DNA of 64,000 nucleotides. Origin: Buddleja alternifolia (taxonomy: Eukaryota; Streptophyta; Magnoliopsida; Lamiales; Scrophulariaceae). Location of the stretch: the NCBI GenBank assembly GCA_019426215.1, contig CM033406.1, forward strand, positions 1,503,001-1,567,000. Direction: 5' to 3'. Within the stretch, counting starts at the first letter, position 1, and each line of letters starts with the position of its first letter. The notes under the pieces are model-generated. The model worked only from the letters and a program-made list of their open reading frames with translations, made no database searches and was not told where the DNA came from. Made by a program: the position numbers and the translations under genes. Of this stretch, positions 20,711 to 32,115 are shown in pieces.

Positions 20711-22400
20711 ACATTGTCGTTGTTTATAGCTTCATAGTGGGGATTGAGTTCTTTAATTAATGCAATGGATGGAAACTCTTTAACGATATTTGGTCCATTA
20801 CTTAATTAAAGTGATGTCCAACATCAATCTATCCAATAGACGATCCAATCTTCTTTTTCCCATAACCCACAAAAACCGCAACCCTTTAACGATTTATAGG
20901 CTTTGTGGACGATCTAAGTTTATTCCCACTAACTCCTCATAATCTAACATTTGAATTTTACCTTGCAACCCTTTAACGATATTTTGGGTGAAATATGTCT
21001 CGATTAAGGCATCTAATGCACTTAATAAATTTTAGAATTAAATCTAGATATATGACCCCCACTTACTGGGAAGATGCCATATACTAAGTTTAAATCTAAA
21101 CTCTATTAAGTTTAGTGGAGGGAAAGGATGCCTAACACCCCTTACTAACTTAGTATAATTTTTAATTGGGAGAATTCATGTTCTAAACATTTATCTAAGT
21201 CTTACTTTGCACATTATTATATTTATATAGCGCATATTGATAACATACATGCTTCATACAACTAATGAACATGCATCGAAAGCAATAAACCAACACATTT
21301 ATCCATGGGCTTTATCTAGACGGCCCAAGCAAATGTGCCATCATAAAATTAAAAGAAAAGCCTAGCTAATCTTCTTGGGCTCCAAGCTCCTCTTCTTTTG
21401 GATTGATCTCTTCTTGAAGGCCTATTCTATTTCTATCTATTACATGAGATTAAATTAACAACCTATACATAATTCTAGAAATAAAATAAACGGGCTCAAA
21501 TCCGGCCCTTACAACCCATCAAAAGAAATACAATCAAAAGAAAGCAACCTAAGCCCATGAATAAATGTCACATCACATAATACATGCTCGCGTTATTTAA
21601 AACATTTATGTTGGTGATTAAGTTAATAATTAATTAAGTCCAACTAATTACTTTCCTAAATAAAATTCCAAATTTTATTGGCATTTATTATAATAAACCA
21701 TTTAGTGAGAATCTTATATTTAAATAAATAACTTAATTAAAAAATCCTCCAAGAATCATTAATTAATTATTTCATTTAAACAAATAATATTCAATAAAAA
21801 TAATTTGGGCTCAATTTCATCGAATATAAATTACCAACCATTGGCATATTTAAATTCAATTAATTAGGCCCAAAATTAATTTATTGAAAAATCCATATTT
21901 TTAATTAAAATAATTTGGGCTTATTTAATTAAATCTGAGTCATCATCCTTTTGACCAACCCGGATAATTAAAATAGCCCAAAACCCATTTATTTTAAAAT
22001 TGGACCCGAGGAAAAACAACCCGACCCTTTAGGACCCGGGTCATGGACCCGGGCCAACGAAGGCCCCCGTGCGCCAGGTGCACGACACGACATGCGCGTG
22101 CCATGGGCCCAGTGCACGACCGTAGCCTGGAGCCGTGCGATTTCTCGCACGGCGCCTACGCACAGCAGCGTGCACATATGCGCAAGCTGTGGGCGCAGCA
22201 GGTGGCCTGTCGCAGGGTTTTTCGACCCGATTCTTACAAAAATCAGATTTTTCAATTCACAAGTCATCATACTACAACATACATGAATTAAACGCAAAAA
22301 AAATCATGGATTACTATAAAAAAAAACATATTTAAAAACATGCTTCAAAAACGTGAAAATCACATAATCACGTAATCAATTAAATATGAAAATCAGAGAT
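20711..22400 (-). other. Untranslated leader of element C
   Basis: No gene. The sequence matches the leaders of D (34435-36256) and G (51835-53603), with an AT-rich half and a GC-rich island at about 22005-22235. Short open frames in the island exist on both strands but are products of low stop density in GC-rich sequence. Confidence 0.75.
22132..22153 (-). other. Conserved-position hairpin in element C leader
   Basis: A perfect 9-bp stem GCCGTGCGA / TCGCACGGC with a TTTC loop, about 248 bp from the primer site. Elements D (36001-36023) and G (59816-59838) have a perfect stem at nearly the same distance. Probably an RNA signal in the packaged transcript. Confidence 0.6.
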
Positions 22401-22414
22401 TGGCTTTGATACCA
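22401..22414 (-). other. Primer-binding site of element C
   Basis: The minus strand reads TGGTATCAAAGCCA, a variant of the tRNA-Met site, one base inside the 5' LTR. Confidence 0.85.
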
Positions 22415-22415
22415 C

Positions 22416-24044
22416 TGTTGGGATTTTAAAACATAAAAACGCAGTAAAAAGAAAAAACCTCCCATGTGGCTCATCTCGATTTCACATATTTAAATTGAGT
22501 TCCAAATTTGATTACCGTTCTTCGCGTATGTTGAATTTTGAACCAACTTTGCAATCCCTTCTTGAACAGCAAATTCGTCGCTGTCTCTAAATTGCCACGC
22601 CGGAGTCAAAAGCAAAAAATCCTTCTTCTCTTCTCTTGGAGAACGGCTAGAGAAAGAGAGAGAGAGAGGTTGGAGTGTTTTTGACTTGGAGAGAAAGTTA
22701 TGACTTAATCACTTGTTATTTTTTCACTAAGTAGTATATTTATACTACAATAGAAAACAATAACCTAGGCTACTAATCCCCTCATTTGGACGCCCACTTT
22801 AAGGCTTTTAAAGCCTTCGAGCTTTAGTCCTATTTTGTTATTTAATTAATTAAATAATTAATATTATTTATCCAATAAATTAATTAAATAAATAATCAAT
22901 TGAATCCATGTTAATTTTATAATTAAATTCCTCTAAGGAATCAATTAATTCATTAATTAATAATGATTAATTAATTAATTAATCACGATATCCAATACCG
23001 AAAAATTCTCTCAAGTCTTTTCCATGATTTTTCCTTTTCCGCTTCCTTTAAGCGCGACTCTTTAGGTTCGTCTCAAAAGGCAATTGGGAGGAAACCTAAA
23101 GGATGTGAGTAACACCTAGCCAGTCACGTGTCTCACATCGTATCCCAATTGAGAACGAATGAATAGGCTCATTCCAAACCTTATACGCTATGAATACTGT
23201 ACGAGTATAAACCTTTTATTCTTATATCCCAGTCAAGTGAGAGTCATGGTTTTAGTCAAACTCACATGACTTGACCATATGCTTAGCTCATAATGAATCG
23301 AGGTCAATGAGTATACATTCATGTCTAACATGAGTATCTCTTTTTGCTTTGGCCAAAAACTTTTAACATCACTCATTCATGACTGCATAGGATATTTAGC
23401 TCAATCACTTATGAGAGAATAAATCCCATTTTGCTAATCAGTTAAGAATGCTATTTGCCCATCAAGTCGCACATCAAGGTTGATCCCACCAAAGGGTGAA
23501 TTGGGTCAAATTACTCTAATGACAGACTTGATGTCACAAGTACATTTTCAACTCGATTCCTCAGGTCTAAGGTTTACGCGTACCTATTACAACTTATCAG
23601 TTTCATCATTGATTGTCAGTGAGTGAATACTCATGTGATGAAACTGATGCGAGTTGTGTTCGAACATATCAGTCCAACTGATATGTCTATGACATAAGTT
23701 CCCACTATCATTCCCATAGTGTTCGACTTTCACTTTCTTTATCAAAACTTATATCATACAAGTCTTTGTCCTGTATTGATGTCCAGTCAATACTCTCTTA
23801 GACTTGCGAACCCTATTTAGATAATAAGGATCAAACCCTTCTATTGCCATTCTTTCTAACCTGTAGGAAGTAGAAGGTTTGCCTCATTATCAAGGACTTT
23901 ACGTTGTTTATTAACACCTTACAAATGCCTATAAGAAAACAACAAGATAATGCCTTATATATAACGAAAAGGTATTGTTTAGTTACAAGTCAATGTCCTA
24001 TAAATCTATCCTCTTTATGTCATTTAAGGGCATACACTCTAACA
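22416..24044 (-). repeat. 5' LTR of element C
   Basis: A 1629-bp partner of the copy at 19008, slightly longer through small indels. Ends CTCTAACA at 24044, followed by the duplication CTTTT. Confidence 0.9.
22731..22748 (-). promoter_or_regulatory. Palindromic TATA region of element C 5' LTR
   Basis: GTAGTATA and TATACTAC are perfect inverted arms around two bases. It is conserved in all four LTRs of C and D (19299, 22731, 26218, 36615). The minus strand reads TATAAATA, a good TATA box in the element's own direction. Confidence 0.55.
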
Positions 24045-24665
24045 CTTTTATGTTCAAGAACAAGAACGATCCAACAACTTGTTCTACACCATGAGAACAA
24101 CAATGGACTTTAGAATTGCCTTTCCAACCTCTGATACAATCTGAAGAGAATGTGAGATGGACAAGACCCTCTGGTGTTTGGAAAATTAAGCACTAACGAC
24201 AGTGTTTTTCAAGCAACATTTGCTAGGGGTATTTCGTGTGATGACTCGAGGATTTGGAAAGGAGGTTTCAGCAGGAACATTGGAGACTTCACAATTACAG
24301 AGGTTGAAGTATTGGCGCTTAGACTGGGGCTGACTCTAGCATGGGAACAGGTTATTGTGAAAATTGAAGTGGAAATTGACTCGGAGGTGGTTTTGATCCT
24401 TATCAAACATGTAGATGCCCATCTACACCCTTTGGGCTGCATTATTGAATATTATCGGAGGCTCATTGCTATGTCTTAGATTTGTACGTTAAGACATATT
24501 AAAAGGGAGGGAAATACATGTGTGGATGCCTTGGCCAAGCTTGGCCAAAGTCTTACTCCGGGAATCCACTTTTGGGAGCAACACTCAACTTGTAATGTCG
24601 ACTTAGTTTGTGAAGAAGCATGATCTTAATCATCCCCCATTGTAACCAAAATTAAAAAAAAAGGA
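24045..24665 (+). pseudogene. RNase H-like (RVT_3) domain remnant with A-rich tail
   Basis: The readable part at 24174-24479 and beyond resembles the plant RVT_3 RNase H domain of LINEs and RNase H-like proteins: a W-K-I-N-T start near 24176, GGFSRNIGDF, the E-V-LALRLGL-LAWE helix, an E-IDSEVV strand and the terminal HIKREGNTCVDALAKLG. A stop at 24477 and a frame slip near 24188 break it. An A-run at about 24651-24661 follows, as in LINE tails or processed copies. The 5' side continues to fragments at 18869 and 4900 beyond elements C and B. L1-type LINE is my best guess; a host RNase H-like gene is the alternative. Confidence 0.6.
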
Positions 24666-25152
24666 AATAGGATTTTCTCCATAAAAGAAAAAAAAGTTAA
24701 TTAAACTAACTCCTTTTATTTAGTGTAATTACATCTCAGGCCGCTTAGTTTGAGCACAAAACAAATAGTTTACTTTTATAGTAAACCTTATGGTCGCCCC
24801 CTTTTGTATTTAAAAAAAAAGGAATATGCTGATATCATCAAAAAATTTGCTATTTTGCCCTTGAGAGGGAGAATGTAATTTTTATATTGAAGAGGATGTG
24901 ATTGTAACATTTAATTTAGTTATAAATAAATAATTTAGTAAAAACTTGTTAACATCTTGATAATGAAGTGTAAATTCGGATCTATGCCAATTTGATTTTT
25001 TTTAGAAAATGAAAACAAATACCGAGTTTTGATTTATTTTAGGAGTAATAACAAATTCAATGCATATAATTCTAAGTTAGTAACTTGTCGAAAAATATGA
25101 AACCAATTAGTAAATTAAAATAAGTTAATATATAATATATATATGTTTATAT
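24666..25152. other. AT-rich sequence without recognised features
   Basis: Non-coding, rich in A/T runs, ending in a TA-rich stretch (about 25130-25152) that borders LTR E. I see no gene, repeat family or RNA signal. Confidence 0.6.
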
Positions 25153-25911
25153 TGTTAGAGTAGATGCTCGGCGCGCCAATTTTTGGGTGTCATTTCTATG
25201 TAATGAACTCTATGAGACAATCGTTTTTTATGAATAAAGTCAATTTTATTATGACATTCTTTATTCTTTAATTATTATTATATGCTTAGAATGAAGTCCC
25301 TTAAAACACACATGACTATGGGACATCATTGGGCATCGGGAATGACGATGATGAAATATGTCTCTGAGGTCGTGATTCTTAAAAGGTTCCAAGTCGTTAA
25401 TGGGTTTGCCAAGATGAGGGATATTGTCAAAGACCCGAAAGATGTGCTTGTGTACATTGTTCTTAGGGAACGTACTTCGTTCCATAGGCATAGATGTGCA
25501 CGAGGGTTCTCATTTGGGAAAATAAGTGAACTGAACAACCCCGCCAAAAATTCCTAAAATGGTTATCCTCATCGAATATGAAATTCCCTATAATCATGTA
25601 GGCATGAGAGTAATCCTTATAGACCTGAGGTTCCATTGGTTACTTTGATCATAGTCGATTATACTTTGACTTATCTCATGATTCCTTCGCGAGTCGTCAT
25701 ATGAGATATCTAAGGTATAATATGATTATGTGTCGAGGTACATGAGAGACCAAGATGGGATCCATCACTGATTTAGCAAATCACACATTTCCTATGTTTT
25801 GCTTATTGAATCGATTTAAGGAATCTCAAAGTATGGTAGTCCAAAGAGGCGGATTGTTTCCACGTTTGGATTGCGAGAATCAATATCATGCAATGAAGGT
25901 GACATAGATAT
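25153..25911 (+). repeat. LTR E, left part (copia-type, probably a solo LTR)
   Basis: Starts TGTTAGAGTAG and contains the ATGAACTCTATGAGACAAT-type and AATAAAGTC blocks usual at the start of long copia LTRs. It is split by element D; the rest is at 37924-39414. A TATAT duplication at 25148-25152 and 39415-39419 may be its target duplication, though the region is TA-rich. Short open frames inside (25261-25557) are not genes. Confidence 0.55.
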
Positions 25912-27466
25912 TGTTGGGTTTTGTACATAAAAACGTAGAGGAAATCAAATACCCACGGTGGATTCATCTTTGATTTCACATATTCAAATCATGTTGAGAA
26001 ATATGTACCTTTTTCGTGTAATTAAAATTTCTGAACCAACTTCTTGATTCTTTTTGGAGCAGCAATAATGTCACTGCCTCTAAATCACCAAGCCGGAACC
26101 GAAAGCAAAAATCCCTTATTTCTATTCCTCTTGGACGGGTAGAGAGATGAGAGAGATGTGGAGATTTTTTCTTGGAGAGAAAGTCACAAGTGAGGCTTAG
26201 GTTTAATTATTCACTAAGTAGTATATTTATACTACAACTAGAATAATTAACCTAGTTAACTAAAAGGCCGGGTGTCCACTTGGGCTTTTTTAATGCCCTC
26301 CGGGCTTAGTCCATTTTGTGTATTTATTTAATTAATTATTTAATTAATATTATTTATCCAATAAATATATCAATTAAATAACTAACTAATTCATGTTAAT
26401 TCCAAAATTAATTTCACAAGGAAATTAATTAACACATCAACTTAATTAATAAGATCATCTAATGATCAATTAATTAATTACGATATCAAATACCGAAAGA
26501 TCTCTCTCAAGTTTTATTCCATGATTTTTCCTTTACAATTCCTTTAAGCGCGGCTCTTTAGATTCGTCTCAAAAGGCAATTGGGAGGAAATTAAAAGGAT
26601 GTGGATACCACCTAGCCAGTCTTGTGGTCCACATAGTATCCCAATTGAGAATGAATGTATAGAATCATTCCAAACCTTCCACGCTGTGAATACCGTACGA
26701 GTATAAACCCTTTATTCATATATCCCAGTGAAGTGAGAGTCATGGTTTAGTTAAACTCACTGGACTTGACTATATGCTCAGCTCATAATGAATCGAGGTC
26801 ACTGAGTATACTTTCATGTGCAACATAAGTATCTCTAATGCTTTGGCCAAAGTCTTTGACCTCACTCATTCATGATGGCATAGGATATTTAGCTCATTCA
26901 CTTATGAGAGAATAAATCCCATATTGCTAATCAGTTAAGATTGCCACTTGCCCACCAACAGCACTTCGAGGTCGACCCCACCAACGGGTGAATTAGATCT
27001 AACTACTCTAATGACAGACTTTGATGTCACAAGCACATCTTCAACGTGATTACTCAGGTCTAAGGTTCATGCGTACCTATCACAACTTATCAGTTTTGTC
27101 ATTGACTGTCATTGAGTGAAAACCCATGTGACATAACTGATGCGAGCCGAGTTCGAACACACCAGTCTAAATGATGTGTCTATGATACGAGTTCCCACTA
27201 ACTTATATCATACAAGTCTATGTCCAGTAATGATGTCCAGTTAATACTCTCTTCGACTTGCGAACCAATTTAGATATTAAGGATCAAACACTTCTAGTGC
27301 CATTCTCCCTAACCCATATGGAGTAGAATGTTCGCCTTAATATCAAGGACTAATTGTTGTTTATTTAAACCTTACACAATGCCTATAAGAAACAACATCA
27401 AAAGCCTTTTATTAAAACAAGAATGTTTAGATACAAACTAATGCCCTATAATTCTATCCTCTTATG
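25912..27466 (-). repeat. 3' LTR of element D (inner end deleted)
   Basis: Starts TGTTGGGTTTTGTACAT. It runs parallel to 36272-37923 until CTCTTATG, then jumps to TTTGCACTCAATGCC of the interior; roughly 25-30 bp including LTR terminus and polypurine tract are missing. Palindromic TATA at 26218-26235. Confidence 0.85.
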
Positions 27467-27476
27467 AAATTTGCAC

Positions 27477-28106
27477 TCAATGCCATTTGCTATGGTATTT
27501 GATACCCATCTTTTCAAGATGTTTGTCTAGCACCGGCTGTGCTAATAGCTTGGTCAATGGGTCAGCGAGGTTGTCAGATGAGGCTATTTTCTGAACACAT
27601 ATGTCCCCTCTGACAACAATCTCTCTTATGATATGATATATTCTCTCAATGTGTTTGGACTTGTTGTGAGACCTTGGTTCCTTTGTCTGCGCTATTGCTC
27701 CAATGTTGTCACAATAAAGTGGTAACGAGAGCTCCACGCTTGGAACCATTTGAAGTTCTATAAGAAACTTCTTTAGCCAAACAACCTCTTTTGCTGCCTC
27801 AGAGGCAGCCACATATTTAGCCTCTGTGGTGGAATTTGTGGTTGTGCTTTGCTTAGAACTTTTCCAAGGCACCGCTCCACCGTTGAGGGTGAATATGAAC
27901 CCCGATGTGGATTTATGGTCATTGACATCTGATTGGAAATCTGAATCGGTGTATCCATCCTCTCTTAGGTCACCACTCCCATAGATGAGAATCATATCCT
28001 TAGTTCTTTTCAGATACTTTAGGATATTTTTCACAGTTGTCCAGTGTTCCTTGCCTGGGTTTGCTTGAAATTGACTAACAACGCTTACTGCATAAGCAAT
28101 GTTAGG
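27477..28106 (-). pseudogene. pol: RNase H of element D pol
   Basis: The minus-strand frame keeps the copia RNase H motifs: GYTDSDFQSD with the first Asp, TEAKYVAASEAAKE with the Glu, LYCDNIGAIAQ and NLADPLTK with the other two Asp residues, ending in IKYHSKWH and a stop at 27477. A TGA just upstream (28107-28109), where relatives have Arg (CGA), separates it from RT in the same frame. It is the 3' end of pol and reaches almost to the LTR because the polypurine tract is lost. Confidence 0.9.
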
Positions 28107-29035
28107 TCATGTACACAACATTGTGTACATCAGGCTACCCACTGCTGATGCATAGGGAATAATGCTCATCTCTTTTCTATCTTCCTCACTTTGAGGACAC
28201 ACAGTCTTCGAGAGTTTTATTCTGTGACTCATTGGCAGGAACCCTTTCTTAGAATCTTCCATCCTAAATCTCCTTAGGACCTTTTCTAAGTAAAGGGCTT
28301 GAGAGAGCCCTATCATTCTATTTGTTCGATCTCTATAGATTCGAATCCCTAGAATGTATGTAGCTTCTCCCAAGTCTTTCATAGAGAAAGTACTCGAAAG
28401 CGACTTCTTAATAGTGGTGAGCATTCCTATTTCATTTTCTATCAGTAATATGTCGTCTACATATAGCTCAAGGAATGATATCTTGCTCCCACTAACCTTC
28501 TTATAAACACATAGCTCATCTTCGTATTTGATGAAGTTAAATCCTTCGACTGCTTCATCGAAACGTAGATTCCAGCTATGAGATGCTTCTTTGAGTCCAT
28601 AAATGGACCTTTCAAGTCTGCACACCTTATGGATACCATCATTGGATACAAAACCTTTAGGTTGTTCCATATAGATATCCTTTTCTAGGAATCCATTCAG
28701 AAAAGCAATTTTGACATCCATTTGCGATATCTCATAATCAAGGTGAGCTGCTATTGCAAGTAGAATTCTTATAGACTTGATCATAGCTACTGGCGAAAAG
28801 GTTTCTTGATAGTCAATTCCTTCCTTTTGACTATACCCTTTTGCCACTAGTCTGGCTTTATAGGTGTCAACCTTACCATCAACATCAATCTTTCTCTTGT
28901 AAATCCATTTACACCCAATTGGTACAATACCATCAGGCCGATCTACAAGTGTCTAGACTTGGTTTGAATGCATCGAGTCTATTTCTGTTTGCATAGCTTC
29001 ACGCCATCTCGCGGCATCCACATCCACCATCGCTT
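28107..29035 (-). pseudogene. pol: Reverse transcriptase of element D pol
   Basis: The minus strand shows the copia RT from an AARWREAMQTEIDSM start (about 29020) through the Asp of SQMDVKIAFLNG (about 28700) to an intact YVDD box at 28452-28463, then DLGEATYILGIRIYRD and YASAVGSLMYTMLCT. Breaks: a TAG in place of Trp near 28953 (SNQV-stop-TLVD) and a frame change near 29040 toward integrase. It runs on into RNase H in the same frame. Confidence 0.9.
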
Positions 29036-29052
29036 GATCATATGTGGAAGGA

Positions 29053-30047
29053 TCATCTCCTTGACCCTCCTCTAATACAAAAAAGAGGTTTTGTCTCTCT
29101 CTGCAGTAGATATTCGTATCTCTCAGGAAGTTGAGGTACCCTACTTGATTTTCGCAGTTGTGGTTGTGATACTGAAGGTCCAGTTCTTACTTCCTGTGTA
29201 GATGTATCCACCGGAGTTTCGTCTTGTTCTTCAAGAACAATTCTTCTACCTGCTCCACCTTCTTGAATGAACTCATCTTCAAGAAAGTGGGCTTGTAAAG
29301 CTACAATGATCCTTTGGTCATCGTGCTGGTAAAAGATGTATCCCATGGAATCCTCCGAATAGCCAACGAGAGGCCCTTTTAAGGATCTAGCCTCCAACTT
29401 GTCCACTTTAGTCTTCTTGACATAAGTAGGACATCCCCAAATCTTAATGTGATTCAAACTTGGCTTCTTATTTCTCCATATCTCATATGGGGTCTTAGGA
29501 ACGAACTTGGAGGGACATTTATTTAAGATGTGTACAGCTGTAAGGAGCGCGTGACCCCACAGTGAGATGGGTAAGTCAGTGTAGCTGAGCATGGAACTAA
29601 CCATGTCCAACAAAGTTCGATTCCTTCGCTCAGCTAATTCATTCAACTGTGGTGTCGCTGGAGGTGTGAGCTGTAATACCATACCATTCTCTCTGAGGTA
29701 TTCATCAAACTCTGCACTCATATATTCTCCTCCACTAAAGCCTTGAATTCCTTGAATTTGTCAATGGATTCAAACTTATGCTTTATCAAGTACACTAGAC
29801 CATACCTAGAATGGTCATCAGTGAATGTGATAAAGTAAAGGAAACCTCCACGAGCCATTTCTCCAAATGGTCCACAAATATCGGTATGCACTAAACCTAG
29901 GAATTGTGAGGCTCTTTGAAAAGTCCTTGTGAAGGAAGATCTAGCCATCTTGCCTTTGAGACAAGACTCACAAGTAGGATAGGGATCCAATCCCAATGGA
30001 CCTATTAATCCATCTTTCTCCATTTTGTGTTCACTGGCATGGCCTAG
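29053..30047 (-). pseudogene. pol: Integrase of element D pol (catalytic Asp deleted)
   Basis: The minus strand reads a CESCLKGKMARSSF zinc-motif end (about 29965), the first catalytic Asp in HTDICGPFGE (about 29890) and FTDDHSRYGLVYL (about 29820). A deletion of about 50 bp between FKEFKA and [13 protein letters not shown] (near 29730) removes the second catalytic Asp of the usual S-D-R-G motif and shifts the frame. The Glu region is altered to [14 protein letters not shown] (near 29640). The C-terminal [13 protein letters not shown] block is readable. The N-terminal end at 30047 is where element F inserted. Confidence 0.88.
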
Positions 30048-31129
30048 TGTCACGGGGTCATTTTTTGAGCATAAATTTCTCACCTCAAAGGACATCGTGC
30101 GGCCTGATTTTGCCCACCAAAACCAGTTAGCCTTCCCAACACGCACAACTCTCGTGTTTCCCGATTGATTGGTGTTTTCCCACGAGCAAACTCAGCACCC
30201 CGCAAGTCTAAGCATTCATACTCACACACACACAAGCATAAACCTTCGCACTCACGCACACATGCTGAATTTAAAGGGCACAATCACATTTACGGGCGAC
30301 CAACGCCCAACCTTATATTTTATTGCTCATCAATTAAAATACAAGGAATCCCTAACTCGTAGACACCTCTCTCTCCTCTCAAAAGGGCGTATACAATCTG
30401 ATTATAAAGGCATCAGGCGCCTGGAATGGACATCCCCCATTCCTAGGATTCGGCCTATCACTAAGTTCCAAGTGTCGGGCGGTTTTGACCACCAAAACCG
30501 CTTGCAACCGCCCACTAACTCCAGCAATAAGCTTCCATGCGTCCACTTGTCCAGCAGTTGGCCTTGTTCAAGGCTTCGCCCAACTGCCACGCACATGTCC
30601 CGCACATGATCCGTCGTCCGCACGTCGGGTCACCCGGCTCGCCCAGCGCCTCCCGCACGGAGCCTGGTCCCCTGCCGAGTTTTCTCGGCCAGTCTGCCTA
30701 AATCCCGACCCACTGTGCACCCGCTGTCTAGCTTTCTCGGCCACATGCCTTGAACTCGCCCAGCCGTGTGCACCCGACCTAGTTTTCTTGGCCACTGTCC
30801 GAATCTCCCACCCGCCGGATGCCCAACTCAAGCACCCGTCGAGTTTTCCCGCACAATTGCCCACAAATTGCCACAACCTTGCACTTCCTCGGCCAAACCC
30901 ATTTTGTCTCGAGTCATTGCCCACTATTGCCCGCAACTTGCCCACAAATTGCCACAACCTTGCACTTTCTCGGCCAAACCCATTTTGTCCCGAGTCATTG
31001 CCCACTATTGCCCGCAACTTGCCCACTTGTGCCTGAATCTGAGCCAATGCCGCCTACTCTCGGCACCCGTTGTCCCATCTTGACACGTTGGCCCGCCGTG
31101 TCAAGGACCCAACTCTTAGGGGTGTAACA
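30048..31129 (-). repeat. 3' LTR of element F
   Basis: GC-rich, TGTCACGGGG at the left and GGGGTGTAACA at the right, with an internal tandem repeat of an 81-bp unit (30857-30937, 30938-31018, partial third). Long open frames on both strands are a result of low AT content; the two LTRs do not keep any frame preferentially. Confidence 0.92.
30857..31018. repeat. Two 81-bp tandem units in LTR of element F
   Basis: The block TTGCCCACAAATTGCCACAA recurs at exactly 81 bp, and a third start is seen at 31019. The copy in the other LTR is at 32925-33086. The duplication predates insertion, since both LTRs have it. Confidence 0.9.
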
Positions 31130-32115
31130 AACCACCCCCACCAAGAAAATTCGACGTCCTCGTCGAACCAACACCAACATCCAAGCCACTGAAGTTTGTC
31201 ACCCGATTCCCGCAACCGTTTGAACCCACCTTCACGCTTCTTGTCCGATGTTTCGACCCAGAACCCTGCCATCCCGAATCCTCTTGATGAAAATGCGATG
31301 ATTTCAGCCCAGCAACTCACTGCCCCGCAAACCGAAATCATCCCACACTGAAATTCGAATCAGCCACATACTAACCCAAATTTTCAGCAACTTTAGCTTT
31401 TCATGACTCTGAATAACCCGTGCCCATTGATGACACAATGAATTTCCTTCATCACTTCCGCAGATCATGTCCACCGGAAGAGGTCTTTTCAACAGTTGAT
31501 TACCCGGCCAGTACTTTGCCAATTACGTCACGAATCCAGCAACATCTCTTTGCCTTCAACGTACTCGTGCCACCACACGAGCCTTTTTCATCAGCCTTTC
31601 GCAACCCTTGCCTTATCCATTGAAACTGGTACTTGAACCCTTAACCGTACCCATAATTTGGTCAAGATCAAACAAGCACTCGCCTCAATCTTCGCAACCC
31701 TTGCCTACGCTGATCCCATGATGAATTTGACGAGCCACATACTCAGCCAAATTTTCCAGCAACTTTCATACTCGCGGTTCCCACAGATTTCCCACGCTGA
31801 ACTTCACCCAAACTGCTCGCCTCCTGCAAACAGTACTCGTTCCTGGCACAGCAACAATCTGCCACCGTCAAGCCCACACAAAAATCACTGTCACCTTCAA
31901 TTTTCACGCAGCCCACGTACCTCACGCAACCTGCGTACTTATTGTCCCATACCAGCAAGCCTTTAATGAATTTCGTGCCACCAAGCACACGAAATCTTCA
32001 CGATCCATGCCTCTCACAAGGATCCAGACACGCGCAGCGGATTTTGTGTCTTCTCCGACCGAATCAAAGCCAAGTCCGACAAGCAACTTCATCGAAACGA
32101 GGCTCTGATACCAAC
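31130..32115 (-). other. Interior of element F, non-coding
   Basis: Contains the polypurine tract at the left and the primer-binding site GGCTCTGATACCA (reverse) at 32101-32113. The rest is CA-rich on the plus strand, without recognisable gag or pol motifs. Open frames of 66-102 codons show no family features. Confidence 0.75.

Larger units (their letters stand above)
19008..24044 (-). mobile_element. Element C: copia derivative without coding region
   Basis: The LTRs are at 19008-20596 and 22416-24044, with a perfect target duplication CTTTT (19003-19007, 24045-24049). The tRNA-Met primer site is at 22401-22414 and a polypurine tract at 20597-20609, both on the minus strand. The 1.8-kb interior holds only the last codons of RNase H joined directly to the leader, so gag-pol was deleted. 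Such internally deleted copies can move only with proteins supplied by relatives; since both ends and duplications are intact, the deletion may have preceded insertion. Confidence 0.88.

Noticed and set aside
22043..22335. Open frames in the GC island of element C
   Set aside because: Overlap on both strands in an untranslated leader; due to GC content.
25282..25557. 91-codon open frame in LTR E
   Set aside because: Inside an LTR, with antisense frames of equal length and no recognisable domain.
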